Source of the DNA: Fomes fomentarius | Taxonomy: Eukaryota; Basidiomycota; Agaricomycetes; Polyporales; Polyporaceae | NCBI GenBank assembly: GCA_022606135.1 | Contig: JABYQN010000005.1 | Span: forward strand, 1,240,001-1,304,000 | Length of the DNA stretch: 64,000 bases | Direction of reading: 5' to 3' | Shown here: one piece after another, positions 1-12,537 of the stretch | Layout of the letters: each line of letters starts with the position of its first letter | Position numbering within the stretch: position 1 is the stretch's first letter | Position numbers and translations under genes: made by a program | The notes under the pieces: model-generated | Databases searched by the model: none | Told to the model about the DNA's origin: nothing | Seen by the model: only the letters and a program-made list of their open reading frames with translations

Positions 1-1106
1 GTCGGATGCGGACACGGAGGAAAGTAGCGCAGGGCCGTTGTCGAGGTTCGGGAGTGTCGCGAGTCTCGGAGGGAGTGAGGTGAGCTGGACGAGTGCCTAC
101 ACGTCGGAGGGCGGAGAGGACGCGAACATCTGTGCGAGTCGACGGGAGAGCTGGTGAGTCGTCCTCTGCCTTTTTATCATCACCTTCATATGTCCCGCAC
201 GTGTCGAAGAAGTGCTTCATTCCGGGCCCTGTGTGCGTGATTGCGCACGAATTTCGTCCCTTTTTGTTCGCCGAATCAGTTGTTACCGAGGCGAAGTCCC
301 GTACATGAGCGATAGGCGCTGACCATGCAACTCGTACATGCAGCGTGTCGAATGGGCCGTTCCTCGAGATGTTCTCGGACCTCGATGTCGGCAGCAACGG
401 CGGCACGCCTGCGCCCCCAGCTATGCACGAGCAGCACCACCAGATGAGCCATGTCCCCTCGACATCACACCTTTCACCGAGCAATTACCCGCACCACGTA
501 CAGTCTCATTCTCCAGACGGGCTGGCCGGTCAACAACCGCAGCAGCTGCACTCGCCCTGCGAGGGTGACGGAGGGTACCCTTCACCGTCTTCGGCATCCA
601 CGATATCCGCGGGTAGCAACAACAGCCCACATATCAGCCCCCACGATACCTCGAACCAACAGCACAACGGCGGGAATGTGAACGGGAGACAGGCTCAAGG
701 CCACGTGCGGACGAACACGTCGAGCGAGCTCGCGTATGCGTTGTCTGGGGAGCCTGAGGTGCCTTCCCACGCGTACGGGCAGAACAACACGGGCAAGGAC
801 GAGCTTCCCCAGCTGCAGTACCCCGTGTACTCTTCGGAAGAGTCTAGCATGAATAACATGAACGGCATGGGCGAGCACAGGTACGCGCCGGAACAGGACT
901 ACTCTAAAGGGCAGGTCGCGCATTTCCCAACCGTGTACGAGGGCTATGTGTACTCGCCAGACGGTCACGTAGCAGGAACGGGGGAGAACAGCGGCAACGG
1001 CCCGATGGACGGCCCGCACGCAACGGGCGCAATACAGCTGTCGCATATGTGCGTGCCGGCGTCGGAGGGGCTGCACTTCATGGGTGGGTACATGCAGTAC
1101 TCATAG
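1..1106 (+). CDS. 3' end of an unrecognised low-complexity regulator-like protein (partial)
   Basis: The 5' part lies outside the window. Two exons can be read: up to 153, then 344-1106, joined by a 190-nt GT-AG intron with a GTGAGT donor; the split codon TG|C keeps the frame. The visible 300 or so residues are rich in Ser, Gly, Asn, Gln, His and Pro and have no catalytic or zinc motif. An acidic Ser-rich stretch precedes the intron and a His/Gln/Pro-rich tail follows; the protein ends at TAG 1104-1106. Such tails are common in fungal transcription factors, and the Ser/Gly-rich part before the intron loosely recalls regions behind homeodomains, but no DNA-binding domain is visible here, so this is only a guess. 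Frame and junction are well supported; function is not. Confidence 0.6.
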
Positions 1107-4100
1107 CCATCGCCCGCTGCCTCCATCTACCCTGTCATGACCTCATGAAAGCGCGTCAGTGACCTCGCTTGTACTACTATCGCTGCACCCTCATCGCCGC
1201 CGCCGCCGCCGCCGCCCCGTGTACTCTGGTGCGCTGTTGTTGTCCGCCCTGCCCCGCTGGTCCGCCTGTCTGTCCTTGTACGCCTCCTCGTCCTCGTCCT
1301 CGTCCTCGTCGTCTCGCATGCAACGTTCTACTCTCATTTTTCCATTTCCGCATAGCTATACGCTTATCCACATGTTACTCGATACATCGCGCATTGCGTC
1401 TAATCATCCCTCTTGCTCGTCTATCCACTCCCACTCTCACTATCCATTGCCCGCCCTCTTGCTGCTGCCTCGTGCTTCGTGCTCCGACCTTCGCACCCTA
1501 TCCCACCGTCCCTACCCCCAGCCTTGCCTCCGTCCTTGGTATTCCCTTCGGTCCCACATTCGGCAGTCTCACGGACTTTCGCGTTCAGATCTCTTCTTTC
1601 GTTCACGTACCGGCTATTTACATCCATAACATATCCTCTACAATACAGTCCCTGTCCTCGTGTACGCGTATTATTTTTCCAGGCCATCGCCCATGATCCC
1701 AGTCCCGGTCTTTCGGTCGTGGTCGTGATCATAGTCGCGGTCTCCCTGGTCTCCGTTGACCGTTAAACGTTCACTGCCAGTGCCAGTGCCTACGGTCCGC
1801 GCTCCCAGGCTCGAGCACCCAAGCTTGCTCTCTCAGCTGTGGCCAACTCGGAACCGCGCGCACACGGGCAGTCTGGCCCGCGGTGGGGATGATGTGGGGA
1901 CTCTCTGTCTGTCCACCTTGTTCGGGCACTATATCTTCTCGTTGCGCTGTTCGCCTGATGTCCGTTGTCGATGTTTACTGTAGAATCTGTATAGTCTACT
2001 CCTCCGCACCCGCTGCGTCCCTGCATCTGCCCGCCGCCCCCCATCAGAAGCTCTTCGTCCGTCACGGCTGCTCGAGCACATCGGGCTTCCGCGACTCTTC
2101 CGATACCGGAAGGGCCCTATCTGTCATTCCAATTCCCCCTTACCTTCTTCTACTTACTCTTGCTGGTCTCGCTCCCGCTGCCGTCGCACCGTCCTCTTCC
2201 TTGCCGCTTACCACTTGCCACTTACATATCTGTCTATACTTGTGCACACGAGGCGTCCGTTTGGCCGGTACTCCCGTGTTAATAATCCCCCTTAGGCCTC
2301 TACGCCTCCTGTACATACCTGTATACACATATGTGCATACATACATACGTATACTGCTGCCCCGCACAACGACGCCGTTATCGATATCCACAACATCACA
2401 CTGTCCACACACACACACCCCGATCCAAGACCGGTACAAGCTCGAGGACCAAGGACCAAGGCTTGGTTTGGTGCCGCCGCTGGGTTTGAAAACAATATCA
2501 ATGAAGCTATGAAGCAAGCTGAGGCTCGTTGGACGTGATCAATCAAAGCCGAGGATCGCCACCCGCGTCAGTGCTCGCACAACTCAATGTGTTGTGAGGC
2601 ACACTGGTACTGCAGTTCCGCAGGCCTCGGAGGCTACGCGACAGCCTGCCACCGAGCCATGCTTCGTTGTTTGCATGCCCGGATCGGCCCAGGGCACACC
2701 TCAGGGGCACGCCGGTATGCAGGGATGTGTGCGAGTAAGTAAGTATAGTGTACTGACTTCTGTGGTCGAAACCTTGATTTTGATTGAACGGCGGCGCCTG
2801 CGTTATGTCAACATACCTACGCTCATCGCTGTATACTAGCGGTTTGTTCTGATGCTAAGCAGTAGGAACAGCACCCGAGCTTAGGCAAGTATGTAAGTAC
2901 ATAGGCCGTCGAGAACAAGTTCCGCCTGACCCACCCCAAGCACAAGCGTGTTGACAGGTTGGTTCTGATTCTGACGCTGCCAAGTCCAACGGATACATAC
3001 ATGTTCTATCGAGCCAGCACCGCTATATGTATCACTCAGAACGCAAGGTCGCCATGGACGGCACCGGTGGAACAGAATATCAACATCCATCTTGGAGTTG
3101 GACGTGGCGCTAGCTGAGTGACGTGCCGCGCACGGGATCTGCGCGGGCTGTTCACCTTGGGAATTGGATTCATGACCAAAGTTCCCCCGCCCCTGCCCTG
3201 GGCTGCCCCTGGACGACTCTCGGGCGCGAGAGCGATCTGCGGACGTCGAGACTCTGGAGATGCGGCGGGTGCGATTGCGTTGGTGTTCGTGGCGGTGGGT
3301 CGACTCCGAGTCCGCGAAAGTGGGCCCGGAGGGCGGGTGCACCACCACCGTTGATCACGATCGCTCCGGGTCCCATAGCCACGAACACGTTGCGTCTGTC
3401 TGTGTAGTTTCCAGACGTGCATGCCAGTCTCGTTTCAAAGTTCCGGAAGATGGATCCAGCGTGTGCGGTGGAGTCAGGGTGGAGGAGTTGCAGTGAGGAA
3501 GCAGTTGCTCGGGCTCCAGTACGTCGGTGATCTCGATCAGAAGCTTGAACCGCGTTGTACGCAACGCGCACACGAGGACGCATCGAACCTCTTTCAGGTG
3601 GATCCGTGCGAGTCGCAGCGAAGCTTTGGCGCAGCACATATGTGTGTTGGAGCTTCGACGCTCCAATAGGCTCGGATGTACGAAGCCCGAGACGGTCGCC
3701 TGGTTGCCGGGAGCTGAAACGGTGGCTCGCTCACTGACTGGACGCCCTCGGACATCTGCGCTCAATCACGCCAATTCGGCTACAACAGATTGTATTGCTC
3801 TCAAAGTCCTGGGTGATAGCGATACATGCGGACGTCACTACATGGGCCAGATGAGTGCATGAGGGCCCGAGAGAAGGGGACGGAATGGTGTTAGAGTGAG
3901 TGGGTGTGTAGCCGGAGTCAGGTAGGCCGCCCGACCCCGCCCGAGGTTCACATCCCCCTGGTACGTTGGCGAATCTGGATTCTGGACGCCCGGAGCCTGA
4001 TTGAAAGGTGTGTGATTGATTGAATGTCGTGAGTTGGGCGCTGAGCGCTCGTGTGTATGGCGGTGAGGGACAACCATGGCCGCGGTGGGTCGTTGAAAGC

Positions 4101-4290
4101 TTCTTGAACGCGCCGGTGAACGCCGTGAGTGATGACGGAACCCTGGAGGAACGCCTGGGCTTCGAATCGAGTTCTGTTAGACGGAAGTTTCGAGCCATTC
4201 AGTTCCGACGGACCACAATCATCGCAGCAGCTGGGACCAACGTGTCTGGCACCTGTCGATGGCCGAGGCCACATGTTGGACATCCTAACC
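1107..4290. other. 3.2-kb stretch with no supported gene; pyrimidine-rich
   Basis: The first half (about 1150-2500) is strongly C/T-rich on the plus strand, with a CGC-triplet run near 1194-1218 and a CTCGTC run near 1285-1312. Open frames here are low-complexity and overlap in several frames, as expected from skewed composition. The second half (2600-4290) holds overlapping frames on both strands with no domain, no coherent exon chain and no recognisable family. It probably contains the long 3' UTR of the first gene and the 3' UTR of the convergent RING gene. Confidence 0.5.
1194..1312. repeat. two trinucleotide microsatellites
   Basis: A (CGC)n-type run at about 1194-1218 and a CTCGTC-type run at about 1285-1312, both inside the pyrimidine-rich non-coding stretch. 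They create the poly-Ala, poly-Arg and poly-Ser shadow frames seen there. Confidence 0.7.
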
Positions 4291-6128
4291 TCACAGCTTG
4301 GTTATGTTGGTTGGAGGTGGGACGGAAGGTATACCAAATGGCGGTGGGGGATGGTGCATCGGGAGCATGCCATACGGTCTCGGCCCATATCCAGTGAGCC
4401 ATGCAGGCGCGTTCGAATTGAAAGATACAGGATCGGTGGTGTTATCTCCGTTATTGGCACTCCTTCCTGAGGTTCCTGAGGCATCTGCCAGATGCGACCG
4501 CGATGTGAGGATGTCGTGTACCTGCGTTGCATTTATCAGCAATTGTTATTCCGCGCGAATAGCCAGTGGTCATGTAGCCAAGCATGATTTTGAACACAGA
4601 GGGAAAACAGGAACATACGTAGATGGACATGGACGTACCTGCATACGTAAACCGTGCATAGCTGCGCGCAGACCTCTCAGTTCCTCGGCTGTGCGCAGCG
4701 ACTCCGCGCTCCGAGTGGCAGCGAGAGTGCCGAGCGCGCCAGCGAGTGTGGCCAAAGATGAGTGAAGAGTGGCAAGTGTGTCTGGGAGAGGTTTCATGGG
4801 ATCCAGAGGCGGTATTGAGATCGCGGCATGAGAGGCAGCACCAAACGACGTCCCTTGCGAGTACGACATGCCAGATGTTTGACCGGGTGTCTGAAAAGCA
4901 GCGGTGCCGTAAAGTACATTCGGCGCAGAGTTCGTGAAGCCTGCCTGATATGTATTACTCGCTGGAGATATCGGTCCATAAGGATGCGCCTGTCCGGATG
5001 AATGTGGAGGATAGATTGGAAGAACACCAGAAGTGCTTCGATGCCTGCTCTGCCGAGCAGGTGCAGCATGCAGCGGACCCTCCGCGGGCGGGAAGTACGA
5101 CGCGATGTCCGTGGGGTCTCTAGAAGTCGGGGATGACGAGATGTCTGATCCGCTGACGGCGGGCTGCGCGGCGAGCTCTTCCGCCAGCTGCCGTTCGAAC
5201 GCTTCTGAAGAATCCTGCATGTCCTCGGACCGCTCCTCGGGGAGGAGCTCGGGCTGCACCTCGGGCCGATACCACGGACCCAGGGCATGCTTGACTGCGA
5301 ACATTTCAGCGCGAAGTGCGTGGACGACGCTCTCAAGTGCTGAGAGTCTGAGGCGTAACATTGTATTCTCCGCAGCCAGATCAACAGTTGGTCTTGTGGA
5401 CGCCGCCGGAGCAGAGGACGCAACAATCGGTGGAGTCTCCTTTGAGATGAAACGCATGTCATAGAAAGGTAACTATACGGATATCAAGGCACTCACCTTC
5501 TCTTGTGGATCGACAGCTGAGGCAGATTGTCGCTGCTCCTTGGATTCGCCAGTAACGTCCGAACAACGATGATCCTTGACGTCCTTCCGCATTACCCGCT
5601 GACCGCATCGCGCATTTGTACACCCGACTTCCATGTACTGACAGGAGTCGGACAGATGCACAGAGAGGAGGAGGCGTTGGCAAGTATGAGTACAGCCTAG
5701 TGGTTCTTGAGGACATGAGACGATCAATTCGTCCACCAACTGCCATTATGGCGATGTGTATGAGCGGATAATGGGCAGATATAGTTGTGACGTACGTTGC
5801 GTATGACAGGGTCAGCTGGCATGAGGTCGTGTAATGCTAGAGGGGCTCTGTCGATGGGACATTGACCATTGACGGAGATGGCTTGTGCTATGCATTCGTA
5901 GCAGAAGGTGTGACAGCACGTCCGGGTGGTACATGGATCGACAAAAGGAGATCTGAATTGTAATACAGCTTAGCTTAAGGTCCTCATTGGTTCAAACGGT
6001 GTTGCGTACCGACAGATGCAGCAAACCTAGGAGATGGGTATCTTCATCAGAAGCCGCTTCCTGCTTGCAAGCTGAGCATAGCGTACCAAGTTTGCATTAG
6101 GAGAATCCTTGTAATAATACGAGGCCAT
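4291..6128 (-). CDS. RING-finger / TRAF-type zinc-finger protein
   Basis: Six exons on the minus strand: 6128-6087, 6026-6010, 5952-5796, 5739-5497, 5439-4639, 4521-4291; all junctions keep phase and give 496 residues. An N-terminal C3HC4 RING is assembled across two introns (CCICR, then PFVDPC, CCHTFCYECI, CPID). A Cys/His-rich TRAF-type zinc region follows in exon 4 (motifs GCTHTC, GCTNARCG, DHRC). The large fifth exon begins with a leucine-rich probable coiled coil and then turns Ser/Pro-rich; the last exon is Pro-rich. This order (RING, TRAF zinc fingers, coiled coil) is that of TRAF-like E3 ubiquitin ligases; the substrate is unknown. The 17-nt second exon carrying most of the CxxC knuckle is easy for gene finders to miss. 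Start chosen at the first ATG that splices in frame to the RING. Confidence 0.8.
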
Positions 6129-6379
6129 GACCAGCTTCACGAGAAACAGATGAGCGGACGAAGGTGGCGGCGGAGGACGAGGTCATCGGACCCCTCTGAT
6201 CCGTCTATGCCCTCGGCCCGGTGATTGCCGGCTCTTACATGATCAGGCGCCTCTCTACTTATTGCACTCAAGTACTAGTACTCTGCAAGTTCAAGTGTTT
6301 GTTCCTACATAATGTGACACTTGTAGATCACTCTTCAATATATAATTCATGAACCACACCTTTCCCCATATCCTACGGC

Positions 6380-8412
6380 TCACTGAACGATGAGTGCCGC
6401 AATAGCGTCAGGGATGACCGGCCGCTTCTTCCACTCCGTCTCCCATCCAGGAGCAGCACCTTCTTTCCCAGCAACGTTCGGCAAACCAAATACCGCCGTC
6501 ACTAGCCAGATACTCTCCTGCGGGTCGTGCTCGTCGAACAGCGTCGGCACGATCGCACGGGGCCAGATCAGGCTAGTGTTCGCGTCCGTCCGCAACGCCC
6601 GCCCCTTCCTACTCGCCCGCTCCCGCAGCTCAGCGATGCCCGACACACCCGCCTTGGATGTCGCACGCGCCTCGCTGCCGTTCTCCAGAGTCCCGAACGC
6701 CTCCCCGGTAGATGGCGCGAGTGCGCGATCCTCCTTGCCCTGTCCAAAGATCGCCCAGCCACCCTCAGCTGAGAGCAGCTTCCTGCCCGACTTGATGCGG
6801 TGCACACGTAGATGCCAGAGAGGAACGTCAGGCGTGGGCGGAATGAGCCATGTCTCCACGGAGACGTCGGCCCACGGGTACCACATTGAGTGAAGCCATT
6901 TTCCGTCTTCGATGCACGCCTCCTTGGTCTCGCGCCGTAGCTTCCACGTCTCGCCGTCATCTGCACTCAGCGCCAGCGCGCTGTCGGCACCGTGTTCTTC
7001 AAGGGTAAGTGAGCCAACGGGCACACTGTACCCGAAGGCGGAGGAGTATGCGAACTTGCCGTATTTGGCGGCACTTTGCTTCACCGGGTACGAGCATTGC
7101 TGGCCCGACGAGAGGACGTAGGTGTGTCCGCCAAGGTTGGTCGCGATGTGAAGCGGTTTGTATAGGGGCTTGACGGTATTCCGGAGGGCTGCAGGGTAGG
7201 GTTCCTCAGGCGACGCCCAGAAGGGATGTGTCTCGGGGAGAGCGAGGGCAATGAAGGCCTTGCAGAACCAGTACGGGCTGCCAGGCGAGTTGTAGTTCTC
7301 CGTCATGTTGTGGTTTGGGTAGACGTAACCGATTGTGAAAGTTCCGTCGTTGTAGTATGCACCGGGCTGGCGGGCCCAGAAGCGCAGGTTGCCCAGCTGG
7401 AGGCCCTTGATGGCGCCCCATGTCAGGGGAGCTGGAGGATCGACATCGGCGAACGCGAATGCGCCCCAGAAGGCGGACATAGCAGCGCGGTAGGTCAGAC
7501 TTCTGCCGAAGGGGATGGCACGGCCTAATGCAAGGAGCGATCAGACGGTGGATGTCGGACAATGAGAACGAAGGACATGCTTGCCTTCCGCATCGAAATA
7601 GTGCACAAAGTCCAGAGCGAACTTTCGGGCGCGGTTACGGAATTCCTCCGCCCTCTCTGGATCTTCATTTTGTGCGAGCTTGGAGTATACTAGCTGCGCG
7701 ACCTGAATGGCGAATGAGGAAGAGTAGTAATCGAGTTGAACGACGCCTTCGGGGCCGTCTCGAGACCACCCTTCGCCAATGTAGAAGGTGTCAAGATGAT
7801 CAAGGTCCGCTTTCATGCGCTTCGCGTCGAACCTGGACGATCCAACCTTGGACAATCCCAAGTTGGAGAAAATCTGACAGTTGTGGTTAGGGTACTATGT
7901 ACACTCAATTCAGACTCACACAAGCTTACCCTGAACCACAACCAGTTCGTGTTCGGCATTTCCTTGTCGTTCATACCGCCAAGCCAGCTCCCCAGATTGC
8001 GCTTGCCTTCATCTGGCAAGGGATCCCAGATATGCCCGCGAGCCACAGCAAGCGCGAAGCCAATCGCTGAGCACTCGACCATACGCTGATCCTTGTTCTG
8101 CATGTTCCCCCAGAACTCCTCGTGGTCCGGATTTGTCCCACTCGCGAAGCCCCTCACCCACCGCTCGACCCCAGGATAGGATCCACCACCAGCGAGCAGA
8201 GACGCGAGGCCCCAAATGGGTCGCGAGAAACCCTCGAGTTGCGCAGCGGTTTCATCAAAGTGCGTGCCGGTGAAGCCAAGGTGGATGCGAGCACCTCCGG
8301 GAGACGTGTGGGCCGCAAGTGGGTCGAGGAGACCGACGAGGTACTGCGCGACCTCGGCCTTGGTCTCGATCGGGTTGGATGCGAATGGTGTGGTGTACGC
8401 GAAGGAGGTCAT
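6380..8412 (-). CDS. DUF2264 family protein
   Basis: Three exons: 8412-7930, 7873-7585, 7524-6380, giving 638 residues. The second intron (7584-7525) has a GC donor (AAG|GCAAGC) and a TAG acceptor; only this splice restores the motif [13 protein letters not shown] that links exons 2 and 3. The whole length matches the DUF2264 fold type, an (alpha/alpha)-barrel related to glycoside-processing families, with family-typical pieces such as [31 protein letters not shown] and GKPLYK-like stretches. There is no signal peptide. Substrate is unknown; DUF2264 genes are often near carbohydrate genes but no such cluster is seen here. It lies between the RING gene and YSH1, all on the minus strand with separate promoters. 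Confidence 0.88.
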
Positions 8413-8970
8413 AGCGACGTCGGCGCGCTTGGACGTAAAGGTTGAACGATTGTGTATAGGGCCCTACATTCTGTGTAGTTTTTATGAGGGCGAGGACAGG
8501 CGACGTATCGAGTCGGTCAGGAGGAAGTACCGGACCGCGAACTATTACTAGAACGGTCCGAGGCTGCTCCGAGAAGCACGAGATGGCCAACCATTAGTTT
8601 CTCCGCGGCTTGCGAAAGTAATTGAAAGTAATTTGTTCCAGTCTAACGCAGTTTCGTGCTCCTGTTGAATGTGGGGTGAGTGAGTTCAAAGGCTCAGTGA
8701 AGTGTTAGTGGGCGAGTCTCAGATATGGTGAAGACGAGATTTACGGGAATGGCTTGGTCAATGGTCGGCCAAATTCATCTTCATGGATTTCTTTAGGTGC
8801 GGGGAGCCGTCGAAGCCGCGACCACCGGGATTCGTACTTCATGAGCCGAACTGGCCGACACATTCAACGGTGCTGAGCGCTGAGCGGCGAATGTGTGCAT
8901 CAAGTGTAGCAAACTACATAGCGATACAAAGCCGAGAGCTGTAGTAGTATACGAGTACTTCAAGAGCAAA
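8413..8970. other. intergenic region between DUF2264 start and YSH1 stop
   Basis: No coherent coding exon. It should contain the DUF2264 promoter near its left end and the YSH1 3' UTR near its right end. No clear TATA box. Confidence 0.5.
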
Positions 8971-11900
8971 CTAGTCATGAACCTGCAAAATAGCATCATC
9001 ATCGTCTTCGTCCTCGTCATCCTCATCAACCTCCTCCTCGTCTCTATCTTCTCCAGCTCCCTTGCCATTCACTGCAACTCCGTCCTTCCCGTTCTTGTCT
9101 TCCGCATTCGCCTCACTCTTGTTCGCCGACTTTGAGTCGTCCTTCATGGACACATCCTCTTCCGGTATTGGAGGGAGCGAAGGCGAGCCCGATTTGTCCT
9201 TCGCGCCGTCCGCAACCTGCGCGTCCTCCATTTGCAACGGTACTCCAGCAGTGAACGCCTCGCTCAACGAGCTGACCGTCGTCACAGCCATATCCAGCAC
9301 GGCCTCGACGCGCCGCTTCAGCGATTCGCTCGAGCTCTGCACAGTCTATTTGTCGACCCATCCGTCAGTCCCTATTCTTTTAACGCTACCATACAAACTC
9401 CTCATCGGGAGAGCGGACACTCACCATGGTGACCAGGTTGATGACCGCGTCGGCCTCGTCAAGTGTAACGAGAAGCGACGGGCCCAGCGCGTCTTCACCT
9501 TGTTCCAGTGGGATCGCGTCCGCCTCGTCCGGCATGTGTAGTTCGACTTCCCCGAAATGTGCCTCGAGGAACCATGCTAGCCGCTGTATCCGTGTGCGCT
9601 CTGCTGCCTCTTCCGGGACGTCCGCATGAGGATGTTGGTGCTCAGGTACGTGCGTATGCGGGTGGGTAGTGACTATGATGAAGCAAGGGCGAAGCCAGTC
9701 AACAATAACCCAGGGACGAGGTCGGTCACCCAACCAGGACTATAACCTACGTTTGACGGACGCTGGACTTTTGTCGATACCATTGATCAACGCAAGTGTT
9801 GAGTCCGCAATCATGTCGTTGCTCGCGCTCGAATCCCACTCCAGCGTGAGCTCCTGCTCCCGTGTCATCTTGATGTCGACTGCGCCCATAACCTGTACAT
9901 ACCTGCATCAGCAATGTACACCGTCTAAGGTGAACATGAACGCCATACCCTCATCGTTGGTATCCCATCCTTATCCAACCCCTCTTCAACTTGCCCGAAC
10001 ATACCCTCCAAATGCCACCGGACCAGGTCCCAGCCAACACCAAGCGCAATTTGCTGCCGTTGAGTGACAACACACGTCGTGAGGCCCGCGAAGTCTCGGA
10101 GGTCACGCGGATCCAGGAGGGTGTAGGAGTAGTCCTTCGAGACCAGCAACCCAGAGATGAGGTCATTCGGTTGTGGGGGCTTGGCAGCAAGGGTACCAAT
10201 AGCCTGCACAAGGTTCGGGATAAGGCTTGCGACTTCATACTGATGAGACGACGGACGCACCTTCGCAACTCTTTCGCTACGGAACGTCAACTCCAAGGTC
10301 TCCAGATTCCGTGGGGTGTGGATCTTTACCTCCTCGTCTCGGCTCTTATACCGGTCTTGCATAGCGGCCTTCAAACGACCCATACCGGTCGCCTCTCCGT
10401 GGACCAGAACCTATACCGATCGTCAGTCACCTCATGAGTGAGGTAAGTTCAGACGACTCACGATGTGCTGCGGCTTGACCAACTCCATGAACTCAGAGTT
10501 CTGCGAGTAATCGACATGTGCACTGAACGAGATGTAGTCAACCGAGAGCTTCCTCGGGATCGTCGCGCCCTTCACAGTCGTGATCTCTTCAGGCTCGTTG
10601 AGGATATCCTAATGCGAACGCACAAAAACAAACATGAATATCAACTCACGCTCACGAGCAGACGGATGGTGCCACCAGGGACAGAAGCAAGAGAGGAGTG
10701 AAAGATGTCCATTGCTTCGCATTGTACATACAACACGGACGGAGGGGTACACGACATGATACCGGCAGACCTTGATAGTAGTCACTCACCCGCGCCATCG
10801 TGCCCTCAACGGAGTACCCAGTCACGATGAGACCGTTCCTAGAGTCCGGTGCCCAAAGCTCAAGGAGTTCTCGACTAGGGCCCGACGTCATGAATCCTGG
10901 AGAAGCCAGGACTACACACGGTGAGCCCTCAGCGATTTTGCGCTCCCAACCTCGTGTTGCGGGGACATTAGTGATATGCCTGAGAAGATGATGTGAGGAC
11001 GGGTCAATCAACGAATTTGGTACGTACTTGAATACAAATGGATTGTCTCGTTTGGCGAATCGTGTTCGTACATTCGCATTCATTGTGTGGATATACGTTT
11101 GGTATACAGCCATGCACTTGCGGGCCAAACTTGAGGCGTAGTATATTGGTACATTGTGTAGGTCAGGATGCTTCGTCCAGTACTCGTCTAGAATCAGTAA
11201 GAGTTCCTGCGCTCGCCCTAGAGCAAACGTCGGTAGTAGAACGTGACCGCCCCGTCGGATTATCGAATGAACCAGGTTGGTGAACCGAACCTCCTTGTCA
11301 TCTCTTGGCTCGTGGCTTTGGACTCCGTAAGTACTTTCTACGATGAGGACGTCAGGGTGTATAGGTGGCACTTCGGCCTTGACAAGATGTCGGTCTTCTT
11401 CTCGAGAGTAGTCGCCAGTGTAGAGAATCTTCAGACCAGCGATGTCGATCAAGAACATACAAGCCCCTAGGACGTGCCCAGCATGGTAGGGGGTAAAGGT
11501 AACGCCAGGACAGGGTGTGATGACTTGGTGAGCCGAAACGGGGATGATGGACGCCAACGACATCGACATCTCGAGAGGGGTGAAAAGGGTGTCTGATGAT
11601 GAACCGCTATACGAGAGGTTACGAAAAGCAGTCCAGCCGTAGATGAAGGTACGTACCTCATGCGGACGAAATCTTGCATCATGAACTTGTGTAGAGCCTT
11701 GGTAGGGTGCGTCATATATACCTTCCCCTTGCCATCTCGGAAATTCGTCTATGGCGCCATGAGCCGTTATATGAGGACTCAAAATAAAGTCGGCGAACCT
11801 TCTCCATGATGTATGTAAGTGCCGCCGCATGGTCCAAGTGAAAACTAGAGTGATTGAGCATCTGATTACTAGCACGAGTAAAGAACGGCAAACACACTGT

Positions 11901-12094
11901 GTGATGAGCAGAACATCCACCGTACTCCAGTCTAGATCATCCACAAACGGCAAAGACGCTATGCCGCTGTATGCTGGATGGACACCCGCATCACAAACAA
12001 GGGTTCGACCTCGGTATTGGATAACACAACAGGACCGTCCGACTTCTTGTCCAGCCCCCAAGAGCGTTATGCGAAGTTTCGGAACGTCGGACAT
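8971..12094 (-). CDS. YSH1: endoribonuclease YSH1 (CPSF73), mRNA 3'-end processing
   Basis: Eleven exons: 12094-11898, 11844-11799, 11748-11657, 11606-11028, 10979-10790, 10608-10462, 10410-10261, 10203-9949, 9892-9751, 9672-9425, 9345-8971; all phases agree, 806 residues. This is the metallo-beta-lactamase/beta-CASP nuclease that cuts pre-mRNA before polyadenylation in the CPSF/CPF complex. The zinc motif HFHLDH is made by splicing exon 1 to exon 2; [10 protein letters not shown] is at the N terminus; [22 protein letters not shown], a [10 protein letters not shown] helix, SGPSRELLE and [14 protein letters not shown] (motif region of the CASP domain) follow. The C terminus is an acidic Asp/Glu tail after a His/Pro-rich linker. 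The fifth intron (10789-10609, 181 nt) is much longer than the others; it contains a short coding-like stretch that I did not include because the conserved sequence runs [11 protein letters not shown] straight across. Confidence 0.93.
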
Positions 12095-12537
12095 CGCCAG
12101 ACACCAGTACCTTCACAAAAGCAGCTCTAACGACGCGTAGGAGGGACAGAGGACGAAACAAGACGAGCAGGAGAGCAGCCAGATGGTGGAAGGCGGCCAA
12201 CTTGCACGGTTCCCTTGCGCCTGCTTTGTTCGATGAAGCGCCCACATTCGGGTTTGTTTCTGGTACCGTCCTATGGCTATCTACGCCACGACGTAAACGC
12301 ATCATGTCGTCAAAACGAAAACGAGACGTGGGAGGCGTCCGTGCTAGGTCCTGAAGAAGATATCCAAGACTCAACGTCGCACAACGAAAGAACAGACCGC
12401 GGATTACAGTGCACAAATCGCTGGCATCTCATTGTACGCTCAGGTCAGTCATGATCACCGAGTGCAGTGAGCCGTGGATGACCCTGATCTTACTAGTCAT
12501 TCCAAACTACGGTACAGAACAGGGATCATTGACGAAA

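Noticed and set aside
2881..4198. Long minus-strand open frames
   Set aside because: Overlap in several frames, no domain, no splice-consistent chain; likely composition effects.
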